DNA of 64,000 nt from Paramoeba atlantica (GCA_977017575.1 CDRNVI010000158.1:120469-184468), one strand, 5' to 3'; counted from the stretch's first letter, positions 33,298-45,429 are shown. A program made the numbers and translations. The notes: generated by a model from the sequence alone, not told the origin.

Positions 33298-36066
33298 ATG
33301 TCTTCTTCGATCAATCCGATCTTGTTGAGCGAGTTTGGAGCCGCATCATCTGTTATTCTGTCGATGGTTCTTCCTCCATTTCGGAGTGTGGGTGAGATTC
33401 TTGGAAAGAACAATCTTTTGGGAAACAACATCTCAATTGGAATCAATGATAGAATTGATGAAACGTTAAAAGTCTGGTTTGAGAACCTTCTCCAAATCGA
33501 CATTGTTGAGTTGTGGAGTCTTCTTTCTTTGGTTGGATTTTTGTTGTTTTTGGGGTATGGGACACAGACAAAACCGTTGAAATTGATTCGTCCTTTGATC
33601 TTTTTTATTGGATTTACTCCTTATTTTGCTCTTTTGTCTCTTCTTTTGTTTGGGTGTTGGTTCTTTGGGGTCCCTCCTTCGTTATCTTTGCGTTTTGCGT
33701 TCAACTCTGGTTTGTTTTTTCTCTTTTTTGGTTCTCCTTTTCTTTTCTTTTTTTGATTTTTTTTTTGTTTTAGGGATTTCTTGTTGGGTTATTTGGGCAA
33801 CAGTAGTTTTTAAAAATTATTTGGATGAACTCTTTTGGAGTGGAGTCCCTTCTCTCCCACTCATCGGAAGTCTTCCATCCTTAATCAATGCAATTGAAAC
33901 CTTTCAGAAACACCAGTTTACGGTAAATAGTTCTCTCATTTGTGTTGTTTTGAAATTTCCTTTGACTCAATATTTTCTTTCTTTTTCTCTCCTTAGCAAC
34001 AAACTATCGAAAAGTATGGGATGTCCGTTCCAATGAGGATTGGTGATCTTAAAGAGAACATTCTTGCTGACCCAACAGATGTGGAATACATATTAAAGAC
34101 AAACCACAAAAACTTTGTGAAAGGGCCTTTGATCAAGTATGATTTTTTTGATTCTTTTTTTTTTCTTGAAGAGAGAGTGAAAGTGAACTTAACTTTTTTT
34201 TTTTCATGAAACAGAGATATTTTCATGGAACTTTTGGGTGATGGAATTTTTAATGCTGATGGTCATTTATGGTATGAACAAAGAAAAACAGCATCGAAAG
34301 AATTCAGGTTCTTTTTTTTTGTTTCCTCTCTTTTTTACAGTAAAGATTCAGAAAAAGATATTGATATTTGAATTTTTGTAGTGTTGGTAAGTTTCGAAAT
34401 TATATGGTGAGGGTGTTTGGAGATCATGCTGAATCTGTTCTTCAATGTATTGAACTTCCTGCTCAGTTCTCTTTTCTTCTTTCTTTTCAAAGAGTTTTCT
34501 TTTTCAATCTTTTCTTTTTCTAACAAGAACCAAACAGAACAAAGGAAACTATTGATATTCAAGATATCTTCTTTCGATTTACTTTTGATTCCTTTAGCGA
34601 TTTAGCTTTTGGAGCGAGTGTTCGGAGTGTTGAAGCCAAAAAGGACGCACAGCCTCCATTTGCTCATGCTTTTGATCAAGCGAATATTATTGTTGCCAAT
34701 CGGTTCATTTTCTTTTTTCCTTCTTCACTTTTAATATTTTGACTCACAAAAATGAAAAATTAGATTACCTGACCCTTTTCGAGATTTGAAGAAAATGTTA
34801 AATATTGGATCAGAGAGAGAATTAGTTGAACACATCAAAGTAATTGATGAATTTATTTACTCCATTATTGAAGAAAGAAAAAAGCTCAGTCCTGAAAAGT
34901 TGGAGTTAAAAGAAGACTTTTTATCTCGGTTCATGCGAATGAGCGACCCCACAACCACGGTACCTCCCCCCACATTTTTTATTCTTGATTCTTTTTTCCA
35001 ATTTTAATTTGTTGAAAATAGGGAAAAATGGCATCTGACAAATATTTGAGAGATCTGGTGGTTAATTTTATGATTGCTGGACGAGATACGACTGCTTCTG
35101 GTCTTTCTTGGACCATCTATGAGCTCTGCCAACATCCCCAGGTTAGATCTTTTTCTTTTTCTTTTTCTTTTTTGTTTATATCTTACCCTTCCTTATTCTT
35201 GTGTTTTAGGTTGTGAAAAAGATCCGGGACGAGATTGAATCTATTCTCGGAGAATCAGGTTTGAGCTTGTATTTTGTCTTTTGTACTTCCCTCATTTTTG
35301 ATTAAGTGTTTTTGATGAACAGAAGAGGGTAGTCAAGCGATGAAACCAACTTACGATCAATTGAAAGAAATGCACTATCTTCATGGTGTCGTTTCTGAAG
35401 CTCTCCGCTTGCATCCTCCTGTCCCTCATGATGGAAAGTTTGTTGTTGAAGATGATATCTTACCCAGTGGCCTAAAAGTTTATGTTTGTTATTTTCCAAG
35501 ATTTTTTTTGCTCCTCATCTTTGGTGTATTTTCTGAATATATTATTTACAATTCCAAATAGGCTGGAGATCTTACCTCTTTTACTCCTTACGCAATGGGG
35601 CGGCATCCTAAACTTTGGGAAGATCCTCTTACTTTTAACCCAGATCGTTGGCTTGAAAATGGTTCTTTTTTGCTTTGTTTTTTTGCAATTATCTGTTCTG
35701 ACTAAAAAAATGATTCTTTTTTAGGGAAATTCAAAAGAGTTTCACCGTACAAATTCTCAGTTTTCCAAGGTATTTGAGTTAACTATTGTTATGGATGTAT
35801 CTGTCATGTGGTGATTCTTTTGTGTTGTGAGAAAAAAAAAGAATTCTGTGTTTTTGATCTAAACAAATTTTCGATTTCTTTAAATAGCTGGACCAAGACA
35901 ATGTTTGGGAGTGGATATGTCATACTTGGAAGCAAAATTAATGTTGGTGATGCTTCTTCAAAAATATGACTTTCAACTCGCAGTTGATCCTTCAGAAGTG
36001 AAGAACTCAGTTGGGTTAACCATGTCCGCTGCCACAGGCATCCCAGTCACACTCGCCTTCCGTTAA
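33298..36066 (+). CDS. Cytochrome P450, paralogue 1 (long membrane N-terminus)
   Basis: Thirteen exons (33298-33709, 33774-33922, 33997-34136, 34215-34307, 34382-34465, 34538-34702, 34764-34959, 35022-35141, 35210-35258, 35323-35483, 35562-35661, 35725-35769, 35888-36066) give 630 residues. The catalytic part starts at ~165 with the proline hinge [14 protein letters not shown]-helix [10 protein letters not shown]-helix ExxR as EALR, and heme loop [10 protein letters not shown] with Cys577 are all present. The style recalls CYP86/CYP704-type fatty-acid hydroxylases. Unusually, ~150 residues with three hydrophobic stretches precede the catalytic domain. The stop overlaps antisense with the next gene by 20 bases. 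It shares intron positions with the paralogue at 38063-40745 but has one extra intron (34703-34763). Confidence 0.9.
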
Positions 36067-37818
36067 CACCGGATTTTCGATGTCGATTCTCTTTGTTTGA
36101 ACGTTTAGAAGTCGAAAGACACTTTTTTTGAGTCTTGGAAGAAAGAGAAGAGGTCTCTAATGATTGGTATGTTGAAATACACTGAGAAAAAAGAATACTT
36201 GAACGAGTAAACTTCACAGGATTCCTTGTTTTTGTTCCATAGAAAGATAAATTTTTAAAAACCAATGATTTTTGGACACAATCTCTTCCTGATGGATCAA
36301 ATACTTTTTGGATGGATGGATGTTTTTTCAAATCATTCTCAGAAGAAGAAGAAGAAGGGACCATCACAATATTTACAATTTTTAATTCGTTTCGAAAACG
36401 GGCTGGGACAAAATCAAACTTCACAGGAATTGAGCCAACAATCATCCGAATGGCATCCAACAACACTTGGTTCAACAATCCCACTTTGGTTTCGTTTGAG
36501 ATTGGATATTCGAGAACAATCACTCTCTTCCAATTTTGAAACATAATTGCTCCAAATACTCCACAAAACGGAATCGCAATTTCTCCTCCTCCTCCTCCTC
36601 CATTATCTCCAACAAAATCAACAACCAACGAATCTGACAAGTCTTCATGATACAATAACTGAGGAAGAGAGAAGATATGCCGCCATTGGCGAAACAAACC
36701 TTCATTCTCAAAAAGTAATTTCTTCTCTTTTTTAATGGGGCACAATGTGTACAATTCGCTCGGAGTTAAGACATACTTTACAAGAGAATCTTCTTCGTTT
36801 GGAATGGTATACTTTTCACCATCCCAGAAAAACTGATGAACCGATGAAGGAACTCGATATTGTTGAAAAGGTTCTTTTAAAAAGAGCATTTCTTCTTTTG
36901 GGAGACAATCAAAAGCAGGAGTAAAAAGAGTTTTCACATTTCGATGGACTTGGAGAGCGTTGTTGAGAGTTGAAAAGGAAGTCAACAAGTTCTCAGCACA
37001 AAACCAATATTTCAGGTGATCTTCGTATCGAGTGGTGTGAGGGATGAAAATGGGATCAGGAAAGAAGATTTTGAGAGCGTGGAACAGATCATAAATTGGT
37101 CCACTCAATCTTTCGAATGGCTCGCGAACCGAAGTCATTACAATCAACTCTTTCCACCTTTTAAAAATAAAAAAAAAAGAAGTTGAGAGAATGAATGAAA
37201 AAGATTTCTCTTTTTTGAGAGAAAATCAAATTCTAAAAGAAAAAGAAACCTTCGAACATAAATAGGTCCTAACAATGCTGAAAATTGAGGTTGAAGATAT
37301 GGAGAATCCTTTCTTAAAAAGATATCGCCATTTCGAATATGAATCAAGAGCTTGTTTTCCATATCGCCAGGAGGACATTCAAGGTAATTCAAATTGATTA
37401 ATTCCCCCATACATTGCCATAAGATCTTTGTTTGATTTGGGGAAAGATTTGAATTGTTTTGAAAGTAAAAGTTTTCGCAATTGTCTTCGTGGGAAGAGAG
37501 ACAATTCTTCCCAATAGATTGAGAAGCTCCTTTGAAGTCGAAAAGCAAAGAAGAAGGAGAACTCCTCGTTAAAACTTGAAAATTCGGAATCTTGAGAAGA
37601 GAATTGCATAAGATTGCTTCTTCCATCGCTTTCTTTGCACACACAACATGATTTCCAACTGAACCATATTCCCACGACTGCAATGTCACTCCCGAAGAGA
37701 GTTGTTTTCTTGTGTGAATTCCGCCTTTATAGAAACGGCAGGGAGAAGGTTCAACAACAGAGAAACACGAAAAAGAAAAAAGAAAAAAGAAAGAGACAAG
37801 ACAAGAAAACAAAAACAT
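36047..37818 (-). CDS. Putative Golgi glycosyltransferase (fucosyltransferase-like)
   Basis: Exons 37818-37250 and 37157-36047 join in phase 2 (559 residues). The N-terminus is a short signal anchor (FLFSCLVSFFFLFSFSCF), as in type II Golgi enzymes. The motif LLIHIRNGDIF, followed by a YLQPQFSALLGP segment and RRWKELIVMT, fits the HIRxGDIF...QPPLxFY arrangement of GT-B inverting fucosyltransferase-like proteins. The C-terminal half (EIAIPFCGVFGAIMFQN) is not recognised, and may hold another domain. The last 20 bases overlap antisense the end of P450 1. It sits between two inverted P450 paralogues. The start at 37818 is the first ATG; an upstream TTG frame was ignored. Confidence 0.65.
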
Positions 37819-38062
37819 CAAAAAAAACCCACCACAACCAAACACATCACAACAAAGAAACAAAACTCATGTCCAAAAAAAAAACAGAAAAACAAAAAAA
37901 AAGAAAAAACGCCGGAAACAAAACCAATTTTATCCATTTATGGAATAATAAGGTCCAAATGAAAAGTTGCCCCTGATTTTTTGGCTCTGATTTCTTCCAA
38001 AATGAATTGCTTTGTTTTGTATTTTTTGTAATTTTGTTTTTTTGATTTAAAAAATGATAAAT

Positions 38063-40745
38063 TTAATGAACCGAGAGGGTGACTGGAATGCCTGTTGCAG
38101 CACACATTGTTAATCCAATTGATTCTTTCACTTCAGAAGGATCAATTGCAAGTTGAAGATTAAACTTTTGAAGCAACATCACAATCATAAGTTTTGCTTC
38201 CAAATACGCAAAATCCATTCCAAGACATTGTCTTGGTCCCGCTAACATTCAAAATATCAAAGAGAGAAAGAGAAAGAGAAAGAAAGAGTTAATGTTGGAG
38301 GAGAAAAAAAGGGGTTTAAAGTTGGTTTTTTAACTCTTGAAAAAGAAAAGAAATGAACCTTGGAAGACTGAAAATTTGAATGCTGATACTCTTTTGAATT
38401 TTCCTTTTTTTTGAGAAATAATGTGAGATGAGTTAAATGTGTGTTTGTGAGAAAAGAAAAGAAAAAATAAACCATTTTCAATCCATCGATTAGGATCAAA
38501 TTGAAGAGGATTATCCCAGACTCGAGAAGATCGTCCCATTGTGTAAGGAACAAAAGTTGCAAGATCTCCTCCCTAATTCAAAACTCCAAATTAGAAATTT
38601 CTTGTTTCTTTTTTGAAAAGAAAAAGATTTCATTTTCCAAACATAAACTTTGAGTCCACTTGGAAAAATATCATCTTCAACAATGAACTTTCCATCAACT
38701 GGAACAGGAGGATGTAATCGAAGTGTTTCAGAAAATACAGCATGAATATAATGCATATCTTTCAACTGATCATAAATTGGTTTCATAATTTCTCCTGGTT
38801 CTGTGGAAATGAAAAAAAGAAGGTAAGACTGATGATAACGTTTGGTGAAAAAAAAAGGAAAAAGGAAACCTCTTTGAATCAGAATTGAATCAATCTCTTC
38901 TCGACATTTTTCAACCACCTTTTGAATCATTTTTTAGAATATCAACATGATAGATCCACGAATATTTGGTTGAATTGGAGAGAAGAAGAAAGAAAAGAAA
39001 TATGAAGATTAATAACCTCAGGATGTTGGCAAAGTTCATAGACTGTCCAAGAGAGACCAGAAGCGGTTGTATCACGTCCAGCAATCATAAAATTAATCAC
39101 CAAATCTCTTAAATATTTGTCTGAATCCTTTTGAAATCATCTTTTTAATAAAAGAAAAAACAATGAGAAAGAAAAAGAAGGAAAAAGAGAAATAACCTTT
39201 TGGTCAGTGTCGCTCATTCTCATAAATCGAGACAAAAAGTCTTCTTTTTGTTCCAACTCTTTTGGAGACAATTTCTTTCTTTCTTCGATAATAGCATAAA
39301 CGAAATCATCAATAGTTTTGACATGTTCTCTTAATTCCCTTTCTGATCCAATATTTAACATTTGTTTAAACTCTCGAAGTGCATCTGTGAACCGTTTCAT
39401 CGTTAAAATGTTGGCTTGATCGAAAGCATGTGCAAAAGGAGGTTGAACTCCTTCAGCAGCAACACAACCAACTCTTGTCCCAAAGGCCAAATCCCCAAAA
39501 GAATCAAGAGTGTATCGAAAAAACATGTCTTGGATGTCGAGTGTTTCTCCTTTCCTGTTTTGGAAGAGTGAATGGCAAATCATCCAACAAAAAGAAGAAG
39601 AAGGAGAGTACTGGGCAGCAATATCTAGACGCTGCAAAACTCCTTCAGCATAATCACCAAAAACTTTCAACATGTAAGTTCGAAATTTCCCAACGCTGTC
39701 TTTGTGATCAATAACAGTTTCTAATAAGAGAGAAATTCATTGAAAAAGAAAAGACCTGAATTCTTTTGAAGCAGATTTGCGTTGTGTGAACCATAAATGG
39801 CCATCAGCATTAAAGATTCCATTTCCTAAAAGGTTCGAAAAGATTTCTCTGTCGAGTTTAAAGGTTAGTAAAAAAAAAACTCATTCAATTAGGCTCTGGG
39901 AGGCTGAATAAAAAAAAATAAAAAACAAAACTTCATGAATGGACCCTTGATGAAATTCTTGTGATTGGTTTTCAACATATACTCAACATCTTTTGGATCA
40001 ATAATCAAATTCTCTCGAAAATCACCGATTCGAGTTGGGATTGACATATCACGTTTTTCAAATTGTTCCAGCTGTTGAAGGAAAGAGTGTTCAGATATGA
40101 GCAGGGTCATTTTTTGGGGAGGAGAGAGTGAAAAAAAATGATACCACAAACTGATGCTTTTTGTATTCTTCAAGGGATTTGAGATAAGAAGGGAGATAAC
40201 CGATAAGAGGAAGAGAAGGAAACCCATTCCAATTTCTTTCATTCATGTAATTCCAAAACACAACAGTTACCCACACAACCCAACATAAGAGCCCTGTTTT
40301 TTGGAATCAGCAAGGTGGAAAACAATAAAAAGAAAGAAGAGAAAGAAAAGAGACCTGAAGAGAAAGCAAAACGCAAAGAAAGACTTGGAGAAACCCCAAA
40401 GACCCAACAAAGAATAAGAAGAGAACACAAAAAACAAAAAAATGGGGTGTAAGCAATGAAGAACATAAATGGCCGAACAAATTTGAGCGGTTTGGTTTGT
40501 GTTCCATAAGCTAAAAAGATCAAGAAGCTGACTAAATAAAAAAGAAAGAAGATCTCAACGACATCCAAGGACAAAACTTGTTGAACGATGGAGTTATTCT
40601 CTTTTCCAAAGAGATCAGGATTGATCGTTTTTCCCCCAAAACTTTTCAGTGTTTCATGAACAGTTTGAAAACGAGGAAGACTCATCGAAAGAATCACAGC
40701 AGATCCCGCTCCAAGCTCCCCCAATAACATTGGAAGGATCGACAT
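38063..40745 (-). CDS. Cytochrome P450, paralogue 2 (inverted copy)
   Basis: Twelve exons (40745-40355, 40293-40145, 40071-39932, 39848-39756, 39695-39612, 39554-39197, 39127-39017, 38918-38870, 38800-38643, 38572-38473, 38403-38359, 38241-38063) give 618 residues. Most exons have exactly the same length as in paralogue 1. Motifs: [16 protein letters not shown] for Exx[20 protein letters not shown] with heme Cys565. The same polytopic N-terminus is present (YGTQTKPLK is identical in both). Where paralogue 1 has an intron after NR, this copy reads straight through KRFTDALREF, so an intron was lost or gained after duplication. It fires divergently from the AN1 gene. Confidence 0.9.
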
Positions 40746-40962
40746 TTTGGATAAAGGTTTCTTGTCCAAAAACGCAAGAAGAAAGCACAAAAAAGAAAAA
40801 GCGATGCGTCATTTTATTACATTGTTTTTTCGAACCGCTAAAAAAACAAAAACTCACACTTTTCACATTTCTTTTTCTTTTTGGCGTTTGGCTTCTGTTG
40901 TTGGCTTCTTGTTGTTGGCTTCTTGTTGTTGGTTTGGGTGGTTTCCTCTCTCGTCTCGAGAG
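40746..40962. promoter_or_regulatory. Shared divergent promoter with short tandem repeats
   Basis: Only 217 bases separate the start codons of P450 2 (minus) and the AN1 protein (plus). A repeated TTGTTGGCTTC unit occurs around 40895-40940. The region must hold both promoters and leaders. Confidence 0.5.
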
Positions 40963-41526
40963 ATGACGGAATTCCCAGAACTGGGTCAAACTTGTGGCAG
41001 GAACGATTGTGGTGCTCTTGATTTTCTCCCCTTTGAGTGTAACGCATGTAAGCTTGTTTATTGTTTGGAACACAGAAGCTACAAGGAACACGATTGCGAA
41101 ATTGGGCTTCGTCTTGAAAATGTGGCTTTTTTCTGCCCTGAGTGTAACGCTTCCATTAATGTTGGGTATGGAGGAGATGTTGATGAAAAATTCAGTTTAC
41201 ACCTCGCCAAAGAATGCCCTGCTGCTGGCTTGGATCCTTCCAAAAAACCACAACAACCCCGACAGAATCAGAATCATCCTCGTTGCATTGTCCCAAAATG
41301 TAAACAGAAAAGGACTCAAGAGATTTTCTGCAAATTATGTGGAAAGCCAGTGTGTTTAACTCATCGTTTTGAGTCTGATCACGATTGTGAAAGTCGGAAG
41401 AAACAGCAGGAACTCAAAAAATTTCGGTGTCCAGTTTGTGACCAACCTTTACCTGTCCATCTTCACGAAGATCTTGATGGTCACCTCAGTCAACACTTAG
41501 CAAAAGATTGCCCAAAATTTAAATGA
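40963..41526 (+). CDS. Double AN1-type zinc-finger protein
   Basis: One exon, 187 residues. The N-terminal AN1 finger starts C-x4-C (CGRNDC), continues FECNACKLVYCLEHRSYKEHDC; a second runs from CIVPKCKQKRTQEIFCKLC through CLTHRFESDHDC. Each is followed by a CPxC...HL pair (FFCPECNASI ... HLAKECP and FRCPVCDQPL ... HLAKDCP). This is the layout of ZFAND2/AIRAP and plant SAP proteins that act with p97 and the proteasome in protein-quality stress. The ATG at 40963 starts right before the first finger; an upstream in-frame extension is hydrophobic T-rich leader. Confidence 0.9.
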   Translation: MTEFPELGQTCGRNDCGALDFLPFECNACKLVYCLEHRSYKEHDCEIGLRLENVAFFCPECNASINVGYGGDVDEKFSLHLAKECPAAGLDPSKKPQQPRQNQNHPRCIVPKCKQKRTQEIFCKLCGKPVCLTHRFESDHDCESRKKQQELKKFRCPVCDQPLPVHLHEDLDGHLSQHLAKDCPKFK

Positions 41527-41570
41527 CCACAACAAGAACTCTTTTTTCTCGAGAGAGTGAGAGAGGTTGT

Positions 41571-41600
41571 TTTGGTTTGGTTTGGTTTGGTTTGGTTTGG
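41571..41600. repeat. Pentanucleotide microsatellite (TTTGG)6
   Basis: Six exact TTTGG units in the spacer between the AN1 and SnoaL-like genes. The rest of that 374-base spacer (41527-41900) has no coding signal. Confidence 0.95.
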
Positions 41601-41900
41601 TTTTGTGGGAAACTGGCGTACACACACGAAAAAAAGATTCCGAGAGATCCCCATTTTGAAATTCCGAAGAAGAATTTAGGTGTTTTCTTTTTGATGTTTT
41701 CTTTTCTTGGGTTTTGTGATCCAGAGGGGAGCAATTCCCAGAATTCATTGTGGTGGTTGATCCGCCAAGAACCGAATGGTTGCGGTTTTGACTTTATCAC
41801 TTGGAGGATTTGAAACTGGAAAAATAAATAAAAAAACCTTCACTCCCTCTCTTTTCGTTTTCTTTTTTCTTTTGTTTTTTGTTTTTCGGTTTTTGTGGTG

Positions 41901-42501
41901 ATGGGAGACAAACCAGAATTTGTTGTTGTTGCGGAGAAATTCTTCGAAGCTTGTGAGACTGGAAAGGGGTCTGCTGCTACGAGTGATTACACGAGTGAGG
42001 GAGCAACTTTCTCTGGTCAAGTTGTTGCTGATGCGTTCAAAGGAATTGAGACCTTGTCAGCTTACGCAGATTGGATGAATGGATTAGCAAATGGGATTAT
42101 GCCAGGCTGCTCTTATACTCTCCACTCTCTCACATGGAACAGCTCGAAGCAAGTTGTGGTAACAATTTTCTTTTTCATCTCAAGAAAAAAGATCTCTCCT
42201 TCGTGGGAACAAGATCGTTCGATTTTAATCCTTTTTTTTTTGTCAAAAACAGTTCTTCGCCACTTTCCATGGAAAACACACAGGAGACAAGGGACCTTGC
42301 CCCGCAACTCAAAAAGAGACGAACTCTCATTACGTTTATGTCTTACAACTCAATGATGCCAACAAAATCACTTCGATGACCAAGGTTTGGAGAAAAATTG
42401 GCCATCTTTTAATATTTTTTTTTCTTACAACTCAAAACCCCATCCCTCCACAATAGGTTTGGAACAACGCTTATGCTTTTGGTCAACTTGGATGGTGTTA
42501 A
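41901..42501 (+). CDS. SnoaL/NTF2-like fold small protein
   Basis: Exons 41901-42158, 42253-42384 and 42457-42501 join in phase 0 (144 residues). The pattern FVVVAEKFFEACETGKG, ATFSGQ, LSAYADWMNGL, ATFHGKHTG, HYVYVLQL, KITSMTKVWNNAYAFGQLGW matches the soluble SnoaL-like branch of the NTF2 fold, a cone-shaped alpha+beta barrel that may bind a small ligand. No signal peptide or other domain. The last exon is only 45 bases and supplies the terminal helix. The exact substrate or role is unknown. Confidence 0.8.
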
Positions 42502-42799
42502 ATCACTTTACTTTTTTTGCTCTGAGGAAAAAAAAAAAGGGGCCAAGATAAAAATTTTAAGAAAATAATTTTTATTACATAATTTTTTTTTTGATTTTTT
42601 GCTGTGGGCGAAAGAAAAAAACCTCCACGCTGCTAGCGCCATCCCAACGACGAAAGTAGAGAAAGAAATCTTCTTCTCTCTGAAAATGAAATTCGTGTAT
42701 TTGGCCAAAGAGTCAAGAAATGAACCGAACCTTAAAGCATTTTCCAAACCTCGACCTCTCGAAAAATCCACGAATGAAAGAAGAAAAAAAGAGAGAATA

Positions 42800-44457
42800 T
42801 TAATCATACCGTCTTCTGCGAGATTCGCGCTCTTCATCGCTGTCTCCAGAACGTCCCCGTTTCCGATCAGAGCCTCGATCCCGATCGCGTCGATCATAAT
42901 CACGACCACCTCGATCTCGATCTCGGCGATCTCTGTCTCTGCTATCTCTACTGTCTCTGCTGTCTCTGCTGTAACGATCTCTGTTTCTGTCTCGGTCTCT
43001 GTCTCTGCTGGAACGATCCCGATCTCTGTCTCGGTCTCTGTAACGATCTCTGTCTCGATCTCTATCTCGATCTCCACTTCTTCTATAATCTGATCCACCT
43101 CTTCTCTTTTTTGGATCCACACCTTCTTCTTTCCATCGCTCCTGTAAAAAATTCGAATCTAAAGGTTAGGGAAGAAAAAAAGCAAACACAAAACTGTTAT
43201 TTTGAAAAGAAAATGAAACAATATAAAGTGAGGAAGAAGAGATCCTTCACAAAAGAGAGATCTGACGATTCAATCAAAGCAAATGTGGAGGACACCAAAA
43301 GAAATTAAAAGTAACAACACAAACAAGACACACACACGAAAAAAACAGAGAAAACCTGATAATGAAAAAAAAAAAGAAAAGAAAAAAGAGAAAGAACCTT
43401 GAATTCCTTAATAGTTTCACGAATCCGAACAAAACCAAGATGCTGTTTTCCGTGAAGGTGACTTTTAATTCGATCTTCTGTGTCATTTTTAACCAGCATT
43501 GCCCCACATAACTCACAAACTTCCATTTCTCGATCATCTGTTGAAGTTCTGGCAGTCTGTGGTAAAGAAAGATTCAATTTTTTTTTCTTTTTTTTTTTGA
43601 AAAGAGAAAAAAAAGAAAAAAAAGAAAAAAAAGAAGAAAAAGAAAAAAAAGAAAAACAAAACTCGAATAATTCGTTCTTTTTGTTGCTTTAAATCCTCAA
43701 TCACTGGAAGGAGTGCCTGAGACTTCTCAACATGGCCCTTTTCCGCCAAATCTTCCATCTGTAGTCCCCCAAAAAAAAGTGAGTGAGAAGGAAGGAGAGG
43801 AACTTTGAAGTGAATGTAAAAAAATTGAGACAAAAAAAACAAACCAATTTTAGTTGATCTTGAATCTTCTGTTCAACAGTTTCCACTTTTGATTTCTCTG
43901 TTTCAGGTAAGGGAAGAGAAGCCTTTTTTTGTCACCAAGTGAGTGGTTACAAACGAGAGTGTTTAGTTTTTTTGATCATTTTTGTTTAAAAAAGAGATAC
44001 CAAGAAAAAAAAAACTTACCTTGTATTCACGGTCAATGGCGATTCTCTCTTTGTTTCGATTGACCCTTTGATCAAGTGCTTCAATAAGATCATCAAGTTC
44101 CTGAATGAAATCAAACTCATAACCGTATTTGTTGGGTTTTCCCTGTGTGAGCAACCCTTGATACTCTTTTTGGAGAAGTTCATCATGTTTTTTTAAACAA
44201 GGATCTAAAATGAAAAAAAAAGGTTCAGTCACAAAAAAAATCAGTTCGAAAAATGGAAAGAACGAAAAAGACAAAAAAGAGAAGGAAGACAAACTGACTG
44301 CGCTCTTCGTATTGGAAAAAATTTCCGAAGGGCAAAATCCACACAAATAGTTTCTACAAACACCAGGATCATCAATTTTGAGAAGATTACTCTCATCAAC
44401 GTCACCATTTCTGTTGATTCCCATCAACTCGTCCAACAACTTCCGACTCTCGTCCAT
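42800..44457 (-). CDS. LUC7L: LUC7-like U1 snRNP-associated protein
   Basis: Six exons (44457-44295, 44204-44020, 43922-43845, 43758-43663, 43556-43398, 43141-42800) give 340 residues. The N-terminal helix LLDELMGINRNGD is the LUC7 signature. Zinc finger 1 is CRNYLCGFCPSEIFSNTKS ... PCLKKHDE; zinc finger 2 is CELCGAML ... RIKSHLHGKQHLGF; both have intact Cys/His sets. A coiled segment lies between, and the C-terminus is an alternating Arg-Asp tail. LUC7 proteins touch the U1-5' splice-site helix and help choose splice sites. The phase-1 join after TKSAV gives SAVNPC where the family usually has SDLGPC; this donor is the least certain. Upstream in-frame sequence is hydrophobic leader and was excluded. 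Confidence 0.9.
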
Positions 44458-44616
44458 GATGATGGAATAAGCGAAACAAACCAAAAGGAAAAAGATGGAA
44501 AAAAGAAAAGACAAAAAAAAACACGCTAAAATAAGAACTCTAAAAAAAAGCGGCGTTTGCTTTTTTTTCCGTTTTTTGATTTTGCCAATTTTTCGTTTTC
44601 GTTGATTCACACCAAA
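44458..44616. promoter_or_regulatory. Divergent promoter between LUC7L and an unknown gene
   Basis: The start codons of LUC7L (minus) and the charged unknown protein (plus) are only 159 bases apart, so both promoters must lie here. The DNA is strongly AT-rich with long A/T runs and no repeat. Confidence 0.5.
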
Positions 44617-45429
44617 ATGCCACCAAAGAAGAAAAAGAGACAATCAGAGAAGGAAACTTCTTCAAAACGAAGGAAGAAGGAGAAGGAGAAAGAAAAAGAA
44701 GAAGATAAGGGAAAAGAAGAAGAAGAAGAGGAGGTTGAAGAAGAAGAGGAAAACAAAGGCAAGGAAGAGAAAGAGGAAACAGAAGCAGCGGATGATGAAG
44801 AAAATAAGAGTCCTGGAGAAAAATACTTCAGTCTTCTTGATAAAAAATCGAAAGAACTCGATGCTGTGGGATCGATGTTAGTCTGTGGAATTCAAAAAGA
44901 AGAGGAAGATGATGATGAGGAAGAGGGGGCTGGGAAAGAAGAAGATGCTATCAAACATCTGACTGAGGCAGAAGCTTCTAAACTTCGTCATCTCATTGTA
45001 ACCAAGAATCGAGAAAAAGAAATCGAGAAAGGCTTGAAGTTTGCAAGTAATGGACAACATGGAGGTTTTTTCTGTATGTTTAACACTTCTGATGGAAATG
45101 CTGTGATTTCTGGGATTGCTGGGCAACTTCGTCGGGTTCAACGAATCAAAACACTTCCTCAACAATTCGATGCTCTTCTTGGTTTGACTGTTGGGTTGAA
45201 GGAATATGAGTGTTGGGCAAATGATAATGAATATTGGGGGGAGGGCGATTTACTTGAGAAAAGTGTCAAATCCCTTGGGAATGCTTGGAAAAAGTTATTG
45301 CAAAACGACAGCGAGGCTATGGGGATTGATGAACAATTTACTCGACCTGCCTTGGAATCTTTTCTGGAACAATTTCGAGAGATGTTGGCGAATTCTGAAC
45401 CTGTTGAAACTCCTTTTCAATGGAAGTAA
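44617..45429 (+). CDS. Unknown protein with basic/acidic N-terminus and conserved-looking C-terminal domain
   Basis: One exon, 270 residues. Residues 1-65 are Lys-rich then Glu-rich (MPPKKKKRQ..., EEEEEEVEEEE), with nuclear-localisation-like clusters. A second acidic patch is at ~110-125. From ~130 a mostly helical domain follows (HLTEAEASKLRHLIVTKN, GGFFCMFNTSDG, GIAGQLRRVQRIKTLPQQF, LLGLTVGLKEYECW, ALESFLEQFREML). I do not recognise the family. The start at 44617 is the first Met before the Lys cluster. The 218 bases after it (45430-45647) are T-rich leader for the next gene. Confidence 0.7.
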   Translation: MPPKKKKRQSEKETSSKRRKKEKEKEKEEDKGKEEEEEEVEEEEENKGKEEKEETEAADDEENKSPGEKYFSLLDKKSKELDAVGSMLVCGIQKEEEDDDEEEGAGKEEDAIKHLTEAEASKLRHLIVTKNREKEIEKGLKFASNGQHGGFFCMFNTSDGNAVISGIAGQLRRVQRIKTLPQQFDALLGLTVGLKEYECWANDNEYWGEGDLLEKSVKSLGNAWKKLLQNDSEAMGIDEQFTRPALESFLEQFREMLANSEPVETPFQWK

